A DNA stretch of 11,786 bases, from positions 1 through 11,786 of the forward strand of contig JAOPXA010000033.1 of NCBI GenBank assembly GCA_025965395.1, given 5' to 3'. This DNA comes from Nocardioidaceae bacterium (GTDB taxonomy: Bacteria; Actinomycetota; Actinomycetes; Propionibacteriales; Nocardioidaceae). A program made the position numbers and the translations under genes. Positions 1 to 6,060 of this stretch are shown here, piece after piece (position 1 is the stretch's first letter; every line of letters begins with the position of its first letter). The notes under the pieces are model-generated. The model had not been told where the DNA came from. It ran no database searches and saw only the letters and a list, made by a program, of their open reading frames with translations.

Positions 1-830
1 AGCGGGGGCTCCCACAACGCGATCGCCCGCGCCCCATGAGGCGACCCGTCGGCCTCGACGGCGCGCACCGGCATACCGATGAGCCGCTCACCCGACACGG
101 CCGGATCGGCAGCCGTCGCCGAGGCAAGCACGAACGTCGGCGTCGACCCGTAGTACGCGCAGATCCGCCGCAACCGCCGCACGATCTGCGCCACGTGCGC
201 CCCGAAGACGCCCCGGTAGTGGTGGCACTCGTCGATCACCACATAGCGCAGCCCACCGAAGAACCTCGACCACCGCTGGTGCGCGGGAAGCAACGAGTGA
301 TGCAACGTGTCGGGATTGGTCAGTATGTAGTTCGCGTGATCGCGCGCCCATACCCGCTGCTCGGTCGAGTTGTCCCCGTCGACCGTCGTCGCGCGAGCCC
401 AGGTGGAAGCCTTCGCGAGCCCGAGCAGCTGGTCGGCCGCCAGCGCCTTGGTCGGCGCGAGATACAGAACGGTCGGCGCGCGATTGCCGCGCAACGAGCT
501 CCCGGACCGTCCTTCGGCAAGCGCTGAGAGCGCTGGCAGCTGGTAGGCAAACGACTTGCCCGACGCCGTGCCCGTCGAGATGATGACGTGTTCCCCGCGT
601 CGAGCAGCCTCGGCCGCCTCGACCTGGTGCGCCCACACATGGGTGATGCCGTCGGCCTCGTGCATCCGGCGCACATCCGGGTGCACCCATGTCGGCCACG
701 GCTCAAAGACGGCGTTGCGAGCGGGGATTCGTTCGAGGTGCGTCAGACGCTGCGCCCGGTCAGGCGAAGCCTGCGCGCCGAGCAATGTCTCGAGGGGACC
801 CACGCACCGAGTGTTCCAGATCGCAGACAT
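1..830 (-). CDS. DExH-box superfamily 2 helicase, N-terminal part (cut by the window edge)
   Basis: ATP-dependent nucleic-acid helicase; the first 276 residues are present and the rest lies beyond base 1. Reading the minus strand from the ATG at 830-828 gives all N-terminal helicase motifs in order: an HQ pair in WAHQVEAAE (Q-motif region, about 65-74), Walker A TGTASGKS at 86-93, motif Ia APTKALA near 125-131, TNPDTLH near 171-177, Walker B/DExH as DECHH at 200-204, and motif III SAT near 237-239. The [11 protein letters not shown] stretch is characteristic of the actinobacterial DEAD/DEAH helicases that carry a C-terminal DUF1998 domain and resemble Bacillus MrfA and yeast Hrq1. A repair role in DNA cross-link removal is known for MrfA and only inferred here. 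The frame stays open upstream to another ATG at 884-882, but that would reach into the Shine-Dalgarno region of the divergent gene, so I prefer 830. No convincing Shine-Dalgarno precedes 830. The second helicase lobe and any DUF1998 domain cannot be seen. Confidence 0.9.
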   Translation of the reverse strand, partial: MSAIWNTRCVGPLETLLGAQASPDRAQRLTHLERIPARNAVFEPWPTWVHPDVRRMHEADGITHVWAHQVEAAEAARRGEHVIISTGTASGKSFAYQLPALSALAEGRSGSSLRGNRAPTVLYLAPTKALAADQLLGLAKASTWARATTVDGDNSTEQRVWARDHANYILTNPDTLHHSLLPAHQRWSRFFGGLRYVVIDECHHYRGVFGAHVAQIVRRLRRICAYYGSTPTFVLASATAADPAVSGERLIGMPVRAVEADGSPHGARAIALWEPP

Positions 831-885
831 CGGGGCGTTTAGGCCGAGATGTCGGATGGGCCGTGATTGAATGCCCGTACGCATT

Positions 886-893
886 GGGAAAGG
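886..893 (+). promoter_or_regulatory. Ribosome binding site deciding the bldG-like start
   Basis: A purine run, GGGAAAGG, lies five bases before the ATG at 899. It supports 899 as the start, although the frame is open much further upstream (to about 689), where it overlaps the divergent helicase gene. In the 68-base divergent gap (831-898) I see no promoter hexamers I would defend. Confidence 0.6.
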
Positions 894-898
894 CAGTC

Positions 899-1240
899 AT
901 GGATCTTGCATTGAGCTCGCGCGCCGAGGGCGACTACGAAATCATCGAAGTCGGCGGCGAAATCGACGTCTACACCGCGCCCAAGCTGCGCGAGGCAATT
1001 GTGGGCGCCGTCGACAGCGGCAAGATCAGCCTGATCGTCGATGTCGAGAAGGTCGACTTCCTCGACTCGACCGGACTCGGTGTGCTCGTCGGTGCACTCA
1101 AGCGCGTACGCGGCGAGGGTGGCTCGCTCGACATTGTCTGCACGCACGAGCGGCTGCTGAAGATCTTTCAGATCACGGGTCTCGACAAGGTTTTCGGCCT
1201 GCATTCGTCGGTCGACGCCGCGATTGCGTCGCACGCCTGA
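899..1240 (+). CDS. bldG: BldG-like anti-sigma-factor antagonist (STAS domain)
   Basis: A single-domain STAS protein of 113 residues, the length I recall for Streptomyces BldG. In partner switching, such a protein in its unphosphorylated form binds an anti-sigma kinase and so frees a sigma factor; phosphorylation of one serine turns it off. The sequence opens [20 protein letters not shown], then [12 protein letters not shown], and has the phospho-site loop [12 protein letters not shown] with the target serine at residue 57, matching the Ser57 reported for BldG. The C-terminal half ([13 protein letters not shown]) is also typical. The gene is divergent from the helicase, as I recall for bldG in Streptomyces. 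In Streptomyces an anti-sigma factor gene lies just downstream; here the next gene is hppA, so no cognate kinase is adjacent. Orthology is inferred from sequence resemblance, and the sigma factor controlled is unknown. Confidence 0.93.
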   Translation: MDLALSSRAEGDYEIIEVGGEIDVYTAPKLREAIVGAVDSGKISLIVDVEKVDFLDSTGLGVLVGALKRVRGEGGSLDIVCTHERLLKIFQITGLDKVFGLHSSVDAAIASHA

Positions 1241-1314
1241 CGCTCGCCCCGCGCACCACATGGTTGTGTTCCACGTCACATCCTGGTTTCGTATGACCCA
1301 GCACCATCCCAACC

Positions 1315-1320
1315 AGGAGG
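1315..1320 (+). promoter_or_regulatory. Strong Shine-Dalgarno site of hppA
   Basis: A perfect AGGAGG sits six bases before the ATG at 1327. It chooses that ATG over the in-frame TTG directly before it at 1324. The strength of the site fits an abundant membrane protein. The 86 bases between the preceding gene's stop and this start show neither a clear terminator nor a clear promoter, so co-transcription with bldG is possible. Confidence 0.85.
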
Positions 1321-1326
1321 ATTTTG

Positions 1327-3735
1327 ATGGCCGACGCGACACTTGTTGCGGCAGCTGAGGACCTCGATCTCACGAACGGCAACACCATTCTCGTGGTGTG
1401 TGTGCTCGCCGTGGGCGTCCTCGCTCTCGCCCTGGCGGTTGTTTTCCGCCGCCAGGTTCTTTCCGCCAATGACGGCACCGCCAAGATGCAGGAGATCGGA
1501 CTCGCGGTCCAGGAGGGCGCCACGGCGTACCTCACCCGCCAGTTCAAGACCCTGTCCGTCTTCGTCGTGCTGGCATTCGGAGTCCTGTTCCTCCTACCGG
1601 GCGATGCGGAGATCCGGATCGGACGGTCGATCTTCTTCGTCCTGGGTGCGCTGTTCTCGGCCAGCATCGGCTACATGGGTATGTGGCTCGCGGTGCGTGC
1701 CAACGTCCGCGTCGCGGCGGCCGCGCAAAACGACGGGCGCGAGCCCGCGATGCGGATCGCGTTCCGGACCGGCGGCTTCGTCGGCATGATGACGGTCGGC
1801 CTGGGCCTCCTTGGCGCTGCCGCCGTCGTCCTGATCTACCAGGGAAAGGCGCCCTCGGTGCTGGAAGGCTTCGGCTTCGGCGCAGCTCTTCTCGCGATGT
1901 TCATGCGCGTCGGCGGTGGCATCTTCACCAAGGCGGCTGACGTCGGAGCCGACCTCGTCGGCAAGGTCGAGCAGAACATCCCCGAGGACGATCCGCGCAA
2001 CGCAGCGACCATCGCTGACAACGTCGGCGACAACGTCGGCGACTGCGCGGGCATGGCTGCTGACCTCTTTGAGTCGTACGCCGTCACGCTCGTCGCGGCG
2101 CTCATCCTCGGATCGGTCGCGTTCGGTGAGGAGGGGCTCATCTTCCCCCTCATCGTTCCGGCCATCGGTGCCGTGACCGCCATGATCGGTGTCTTTCTCA
2201 CCCGCCCCCGCGCCGGTGAGAACGGCCTGACCACGATCAACCGCTCGTTCTACATCTCGGCCTTCATCTCGGCGATCTTCTGCTCGCTCGCTGCGTGGCT
2301 CTACCTGCCGGGTTCATTCTCCGACCTCAACATCACCGAGCCCACGGGTCTTGCCGCGCAAGTGTTCGGCAACGACTCTACGTCGAGTCTTGACGGCTCG
2401 CCGCGTCTCATCGCGATCATCGCCGTGCTCATCGGCATCGTGCTCGCCGCCGTGATCTTGGCCCTCACTGGCTACTTCACGGGCACCGAGTCGCGTCCGG
2501 TCAAGGACGTTGGCAAGACGTCCCTCACGGGCGCAGCGACGGTCATCCTTTCGGGGTTGTCGGTCGGCTTCGAGTCGGCGGTCTACACGGCCATGGTGAT
2601 CAGCGCGGCGATCTTCGGAGCCTTCCTGCTCGGGAGCGGCTCGCTCATCGTGTCGTTGTTTGCTGTCGCCCTCGCGGGCTGTGGTCTGCTGACCACGGTC
2701 GGCGTGATCGTCGCGATGGACACCTTCGGTCCGGTCAGCGACAACGCGCAGGGCATCGCTGAGATGTCGGGCGACGTCGACGAAGAGGGTGCCAAGATCC
2801 TCACCGAGCTCGACGCGGTCGGCAACACGACCAAGGCCATCACCAAGGGCATCGCGATCGCCACGGCTGTCCTCGCCGCGACGGCGTTGTTCGGCTCGTT
2901 CACCGATGGCATCAAGAACTCGCTGCTCGACATCCTCAAGGATCTCGATACGGCAGCTGCCCAAACGGCCTTCGCCAACGGGCTGTCCCCCTCGGACTCC
3001 CAGGCGCTGTCCGGCATCTTGAACGTCGCCGACCCCAGCAACCTCGTCGGGCTCATCCTCGGCGCGGCCGTGGTGTACCTGTTCTCCGGTCTCGCGATCA
3101 ACGCGGTCGGCCGAGCGGCGGGCGCGGTCGTGTACGAGGTCCGCCGTCAGTTCCGCGAGATCCCCGGAATCATGGAGGGCACGGGGCGTCCCGAGTACGG
3201 CAAGGTCGTCGACATCTGCACGCGCGACTCGCTGCGCGAGCTGGCGACGCCGGGCATCCTGGCGATCTTCGCCCCGATCGCCGTGGGCTTCGGCCTGGGC
3301 ATCGGGCCGCTAGGCGCCTACCTCGCGGGCGCCATCGGCACGGGTCTCCTCATGGCGGTGTTCCTCGCCAACTCCGGTGGCGCGTGGGACAACGCCAAGA
3401 AGCTCGTCGAAGACGGCAACCACGGTGGCAAGGGATCGCCTGCCCACGAGGCGACGATCATCGGCGACACGGTCGGCGACCCCTTCAAGGACACCGCAGG
3501 TCCGGCCATCAACCCGTTGCTCAAGGTGATGAACCTCGTGGCGCTCCTTGTGGCCCCGTCGGTCATCACGATGACCTACGGCAATGACGCCAACGACGCG
3601 TTGCGCTACACGATCGCCGGTGGTGCAGCGCTCATCATCGCGATCGCGGTCTACGTGTCCAAGCGGCGGCCGATCGCGATCACCGACAACGACACGGACG
3701 ACAAGCTGGACGTTCCCGAGGTGGCCCCCGCCTAG
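1327..3735 (+). CDS. hppA: Membrane-bound proton-translocating pyrophosphatase, K+-independent type
   Basis: Hydrolyses pyrophosphate at the cytoplasmic face and uses the energy to pump H+ across the membrane. The protein is 802 residues, at the upper end of the usual range, with roughly 16 hydrophobic segments by eye. Catalytic motifs are intact: DVGADLVGKVE at 205-215, DNVGDNVGDCAG at 231-242 running into ADLFES, and near the C terminus GGAWDNAKK (684-692) and GDTVGDPFKDTAGP (713-726), which together supply the acidic and lysine residues that bind Mg2+ and pyrophosphate. The cation switch reads GNTTKAIT at 499-506: lysine at 503 and threonine at 506 are the pair known for K+-independent enzymes, where K+-dependent ones have alanine and glycine. 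All known Na+ pumps of this family need K+, so this one should pump protons only. The same family is found near bldG in Streptomyces. No frameshift or missing motif is visible. Confidence 0.97.
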   Translation: MADATLVAAAEDLDLTNGNTILVVCVLAVGVLALALAVVFRRQVLSANDGTAKMQEIGLAVQEGATAYLTRQFKTLSVFVVLAFGVLFLLPGDAEIRIGRSIFFVLGALFSASIGYMGMWLAVRANVRVAAAAQNDGREPAMRIAFRTGGFVGMMTVGLGLLGAAAVVLIYQGKAPSVLEGFGFGAALLAMFMRVGGGIFTKAADVGADLVGKVEQNIPEDDPRNAATIADNVGDNVGDCAGMAADLFESYAVTLVAALILGSVAFGEEGLIFPLIVPAIGAVTAMIGVFLTRPRAGENGLTTINRSFYISAFISAIFCSLAAWLYLPGSFSDLNITEPTGLAAQVFGNDSTSSLDGSPRLIAIIAVLIGIVLAAVILALTGYFTGTESRPVKDVGKTSLTGAATVILSGLSVGFESAVYTAMVISAAIFGAFLLGSGSLIVSLFAVALAGCGLLTTVGVIVAMDTFGPVSDNAQGIAEMSGDVDEEGAKILTELDAVGNTTKAITKGIAIATAVLAATALFGSFTDGIKNSLLDILKDLDTAAAQTAFANGLSPSDSQALSGILNVADPSNLVGLILGAAVVYLFSGLAINAVGRAAGAVVYEVRRQFREIPGIMEGTGRPEYGKVVDICTRDSLRELATPGILAIFAPIAVGFGLGIGPLGAYLAGAIGTGLLMAVFLANSGGAWDNAKKLVEDGNHGGKGSPAHEATIIGDTVGDPFKDTAGPAINPLLKVMNLVALLVAPSVITMTYGNDANDALRYTIAGGAALIIAIAVYVSKRRPIAITDNDTDDKLDVPEVAPA

Positions 3736-3761
3736 ACCCGCTTGCCGAGCCTCCTCCTCCC

Positions 3762-3825
3762 CACGATTTGGATACTAAAGCGCCTTTCGTACGCACGTCA
3801 TACGCGGCTAAGTATCCACATCGTG
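3762..3825. repeat. Interrupted inverted repeat after hppA (possible terminator or operator)
   Basis: Two 15-base arms, CACGATTTGGATACT at 3762-3776 and AGTATCCACATCGTG at 3811-3825, are reverse complements with one mismatch (14 of 15). The 34-base centre holds a small hairpin, AAAG-CGC-CTTT (3777-3787), and the pentamer TACGC twice, 11 bases apart (3790 and 3801). The arms are richer in A/T than the surrounding DNA. There is no T-run after the right arm, so this is not a textbook intrinsic terminator, although actinobacterial terminators often lack one. It lies 26 bases after the hppA stop and 44 bases before the methyltransferase start, so it could end the hppA transcript or control the next gene. 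The rest of the gap (3736-3869) is G-rich leader without other visible signals. Confidence 0.6.
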
Positions 3826-3869
3826 AGGGATGGGGGGATCGGGCCGGCGCCGTTTGAGAGGGTGGGGGC

Positions 3870-5345
3870 GTGCTGTCTGACCCGTATGTCCCCGCCCTCC
3901 GCGATGCGCTCCGCCACGCCGACTTCACTGTGGACCAGGTGGGGGCACTTCTCGGCGCCGATGCCCACCGCGCGCTCATGCGCAACGAGACCGCTCCGGC
4001 CTACCGAGCGACTGCGGACGGCTCGCCGGTCTCGACCCTGACGAGGCTGTTTTCGCTTCAGCGTCCGGTGTCACGCGAGGCTGCCGATCGCGCCCTGCCC
4101 GGACTGGTCGATGCGCTCGTTGGCGCCGACATGCTCGCGGCCTCAGGAGAGGACGTACGAGCGGCAGTCGACATCCGACCGTACGGCGACGAAGACCACG
4201 ACTGGTGGGTCGTCTGCGACCTCACGCCGGGCCTCGACGGCGGCGGCCGCACGGTCACCCGAGACCACGTGCTCGGCATCAGCGAAGCATCCTCGTCCCT
4301 CGCCCAGCTCACGATCCGTTCGGAGATCGGCTCGGCGCTCGACCTCGGAGCGGGGTGTGGTGTCCAGGCGCTTCACCTAGCGAGCCACGCGCGGCGGGTC
4401 GTCGCCACCGACGTCAACCAGCGTGCGCTGGAGATGTGTCGCCTCACCGGCGCGCTCAACGAAGTCGCCTACGACGTCCGCGACGGGAGCCTCTTCGACC
4501 CGGTGGCCGGCGAGACATACGACCTCATCGCGACCAACCCGCCGTTCGTCGTGTCCCCGCCGACCGAAGAGCGGTATGTCTATCGCGACTCCGGTTTCTC
4601 CGGCGACGATGTGGTGCGCCGCATCGTCGAAGGTGCCCAGGCGCATCTCAATCCCGGCGGCTGGTGCCAGATCCTCGCCAACTGGATCCACCTCGACGGA
4701 CAGCCGTGGACCGAGCGCATCGCTTCGTGGATCGAGCCCACCGGCCTGGATGCGTGGGTGCTGCAGCGCGAGGTCGCGGACCTGCCGACCTACGTCGAGA
4801 TGTGGCTCGCCGATGCCGGGCAGAAGGGCACGCCCGACTATGTGCGGCAGTACGACGCATGGCTCGACTGGTTCGAGGACCAGGGCATCGAGGGGATCGG
4901 TTTCGGGTGGCTCTGCCTGCGCAATTCCGGTCGCTCGACGCCGACGCTCAACCTCGAGGAGTGGCCGTATGAGATCGAGCAGCCGCTTGGTCCGCACGTT
5001 GCGGCGTGGGGTGCGCGCGCTGATGGTCTCGCCGCGCTCGACGATGACCAGCTCCTGGGCGCGCGCCTCGTGCATGCCGAGGACGTCGTGCAGGAGACGT
5101 TCGGGCCGGTGGGCGCGGAGGATCCGGAGTACCTCATGGTGCGGCTCCAGCGTGGTGTGCGCCGTGCACGGCAGGTCGACACGGTCGAGGCGGGGCTGAT
5201 CGGTGCGTGTGATGGTGAGCTTCAGTTGGGTCAGCTTCTCGACGCGCTTGCCCAGCTGCTCGGGCGGGAGCCGGGCGAGTTGCGGATGACATACCTGCCC
5301 CAGGTCCGTGAGCTGATCGCCGACGGGTTCCTCACCTTCCCCTGA
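3870..5345 (+). CDS. Class I SAM-dependent methyltransferase with extra N- and C-terminal domains
   Basis: A 491-residue protein starting at GTG 3870, preceded by the purine run GAGAGGGTGGGGG. The central Rossmann domain shows the SAM-binding motif LDLGAGCGVQALHLA (from residue 157), the acidic end of strand 2 in VVATDVNQRALEM, and NPPFV at 223-227, the motif of enzymes that methylate amide or exocyclic amino nitrogens (PrmC, RsmC/RlmG, HemK types). The first 150 residues look helical and may form a substrate-recognition or winged-helix domain; the last 100 or so form another separate domain. Actinobacteria carry a conserved family with this three-part layout, which I know only as a methyltransferase of unestablished target. 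NPPF suggests N-methylation of rRNA, protein glutamine or DNA, but the substrate cannot be read from sequence. It stands alone between two inverted repeats, convergent with the acetyltransferase gene. Confidence 0.85.
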   Translation: MLSDPYVPALRDALRHADFTVDQVGALLGADAHRALMRNETAPAYRATADGSPVSTLTRLFSLQRPVSREAADRALPGLVDALVGADMLAASGEDVRAAVDIRPYGDEDHDWWVVCDLTPGLDGGGRTVTRDHVLGISEASSSLAQLTIRSEIGSALDLGAGCGVQALHLASHARRVVATDVNQRALEMCRLTGALNEVAYDVRDGSLFDPVAGETYDLIATNPPFVVSPPTEERYVYRDSGFSGDDVVRRIVEGAQAHLNPGGWCQILANWIHLDGQPWTERIASWIEPTGLDAWVLQREVADLPTYVEMWLADAGQKGTPDYVRQYDAWLDWFEDQGIEGIGFGWLCLRNSGRSTPTLNLEEWPYEIEQPLGPHVAAWGARADGLAALDDDQLLGARLVHAEDVVQETFGPVGAEDPEYLMVRLQRGVRRARQVDTVEAGLIGACDGELQLGQLLDALAQLLGREPGELRMTYLPQVRELIADGFLTFP

Positions 5346-5356
5346 CCCGCTGTGCC

Positions 5357-5416
5357 CTGAGAGTGACGTTTTGGCGCGACACGCGAGGCGTGTCGCGACC
5401 AAAACGTCACTCTCAG
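5357..5416. terminator. 60-base near-perfect palindrome between convergent genes (bidirectional terminator or REP-like repeat)
   Basis: The left arm, 5357-5384, starts CTGAGAGTGACGTTTTGG and continues CGCGACACGC. It pairs completely with 5388-5416 apart from one extra A at 5398. The hairpin would have 28 base pairs, one bulge and a three-base loop (GAG). It begins 12 bases after the methyltransferase stop and ends 16 bases before the acetyltransferase stop on the other strand, so it sits where a shared terminator is expected. No T-run follows on either strand. A second small hairpin, GCGGA-GT-TCCGC (5416-5427), adjoins it. The arms are far longer than termination needs, so it may instead be one copy of a dispersed palindromic repeat. 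The structure is certain; its role is inferred. Confidence 0.8.
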
Positions 5417-5431
5417 CGGAGTTCCGCAGGT

Positions 5432-5920
5432 TTAGAGGTCGAGCTGCATGTAGGTCAGGTCGAGCCAGCGACCGAACTTCGTCCCCACCTCGGGCATCTC
5501 GGCGACACTGCGAAACCCCCACCGCGCATGCAACGCCTTCGACACCTGGTTGCCCGACTCGATGCCAGCGAGGATGCGGTGCAACCCCGCCTCGCGCGCC
5601 CGCGAGATCAGCACCGGCATCAGCGCTTTCGCCACGCCACGCCCATGGTGGTCGGCCCGCACATACACCGAGTTCTCGACGGTGAACCGGTAGCCGCTCT
5701 TTGGCCGGTACGGCCCGTAGCTCGCATACCCAGCGACCACTCCGTCGATCTCGCACACCAGGATCGGGCACCCGATCCGGCCACGCTCGAGCCACCACGC
5801 ATGCCGCTCCTCGAGGCCAACTTCCTCCTCGTCCCAGATCGCCGTCGTGGTGCGGATCGCCTCGTTGTGGATGTAGAGAATCCCGGGGAGATCGTTTTCG
5901 GCTGCTTCGCGGATCAACAT
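5432..5920 (-). CDS. GNAT N-acetyltransferase, phosphinothricin/methionine-sulfoximine acetyltransferase-like
   Basis: A cytoplasmic 162-residue enzyme expected to move acetyl from acetyl-CoA to an amine. The N terminus MLIREAAENDLPGILYIHNE followed by TTTAIWDEE is typical of the PAT/Bar and YncA (MnaT) branch, which acetylates glutamate analogues such as methionine sulfoximine and phosphinothricin. The acetyl-CoA pyrophosphate loop reads HHGRGVA at 91-97 after VENSVYVRAD, and the family's late motif GNQVSKALHARWGF covers about 123-136. The start ATG at 5920-5918 is preceded on the minus strand by GGAAGGGACGGG, an acceptable ribosome site. It is convergent with the methyltransferase and divergent from topA, so it is probably its own transcription unit. 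Substrate within the subfamily is uncertain; calling it a herbicide-resistance gene would go too far. Confidence 0.88.
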   Translation of the reverse strand: MLIREAAENDLPGILYIHNEAIRTTTAIWDEEEVGLEERHAWWLERGRIGCPILVCEIDGVVAGYASYGPYRPKSGYRFTVENSVYVRADHHGRGVAKALMPVLISRAREAGLHRILAGIESGNQVSKALHARWGFRSVAEMPEVGTKFGRWLDLTYMQLDL

Positions 5921-5982
5921 CGGTGTTTCCCGTCCCTTCCTTGTGATGTGCGACTCTTTGTGGGGAACGAATCCCTCTCGGC

Positions 5983-6013
5983 TTGCACATCCTTGGGCGA
6001 TACGCGCTACGGT
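5983..6013 (+). promoter_or_regulatory. Candidate topA promoter
   Basis: TTGCAC (5983-5988) and TACGGT (6008-6013) are 19 bases apart. The second fits the TANNNT form of actinobacterial -10 elements and the first has four of six consensus -35 bases. Transcription would start near 6020, leaving a leader of about 40 bases that contains the dyad at 6024-6038. The spacing is at the long end and the match is moderate. I found no comparable pair for the divergent acetyltransferase gene. Confidence 0.3.
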
Positions 6014-6023
6014 TTGCGCTGTT

Positions 6024-6038
6024 GAGACAACTTATCTC
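6024..6038. promoter_or_regulatory. Imperfect dyad in the topA leader (possible operator)
   Basis: GAGACAACTTATCTC is symmetric around its central C, with six of seven pairs matching. It lies just downstream of the candidate promoter and nine bases before the Shine-Dalgarno of topA. Position and symmetry suit a repressor site or a short leader hairpin, but short dyads arise by chance and no regulator can be named. Confidence 0.25.
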
Positions 6039-6047
6039 TGCAGATTC

Positions 6048-6052
6048 AGGAG
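6048..6052 (+). promoter_or_regulatory. Ribosome binding site that fixes the topA start
   Basis: AGGAG ends eight bases before the GTG at 6061. The reading frame is open back to 5983, which would add 26 residues before the conserved TTLVIVESPNK, but those residues overlap the candidate promoter and are unlike the family. GTG 6061 puts the conserved TLVIVESP two residues in, as in other bacterial topoisomerase I proteins. Confidence 0.75.
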
Positions 6053-6060
6053 CACAGCCC

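Noticed and set aside
36..870. Plus-strand frames at the left edge
   Set aside because: The minus-strand frame there gives all helicase motifs in order, so the plus-strand frames are shadows.
689..898. Extended N terminus for the STAS protein
   Set aside because: It would overlap the helicase gene and add residues unlike BldG; the ATG at 899 has a ribosome site and gives the expected 113 residues.
1241..1326. Promoter for hppA
   Set aside because: TATGAC at 1292-1297 has no acceptable -35 element at 16-19 bases; TTGTGT at 1264-1269 is 22 bases away.
5432..5920. Acquired resistance gene or mobile cassette
   Set aside because: PAT-like acetyltransferases are common housekeeping genes, base composition matches the surroundings, and no transposase or integrase is near.
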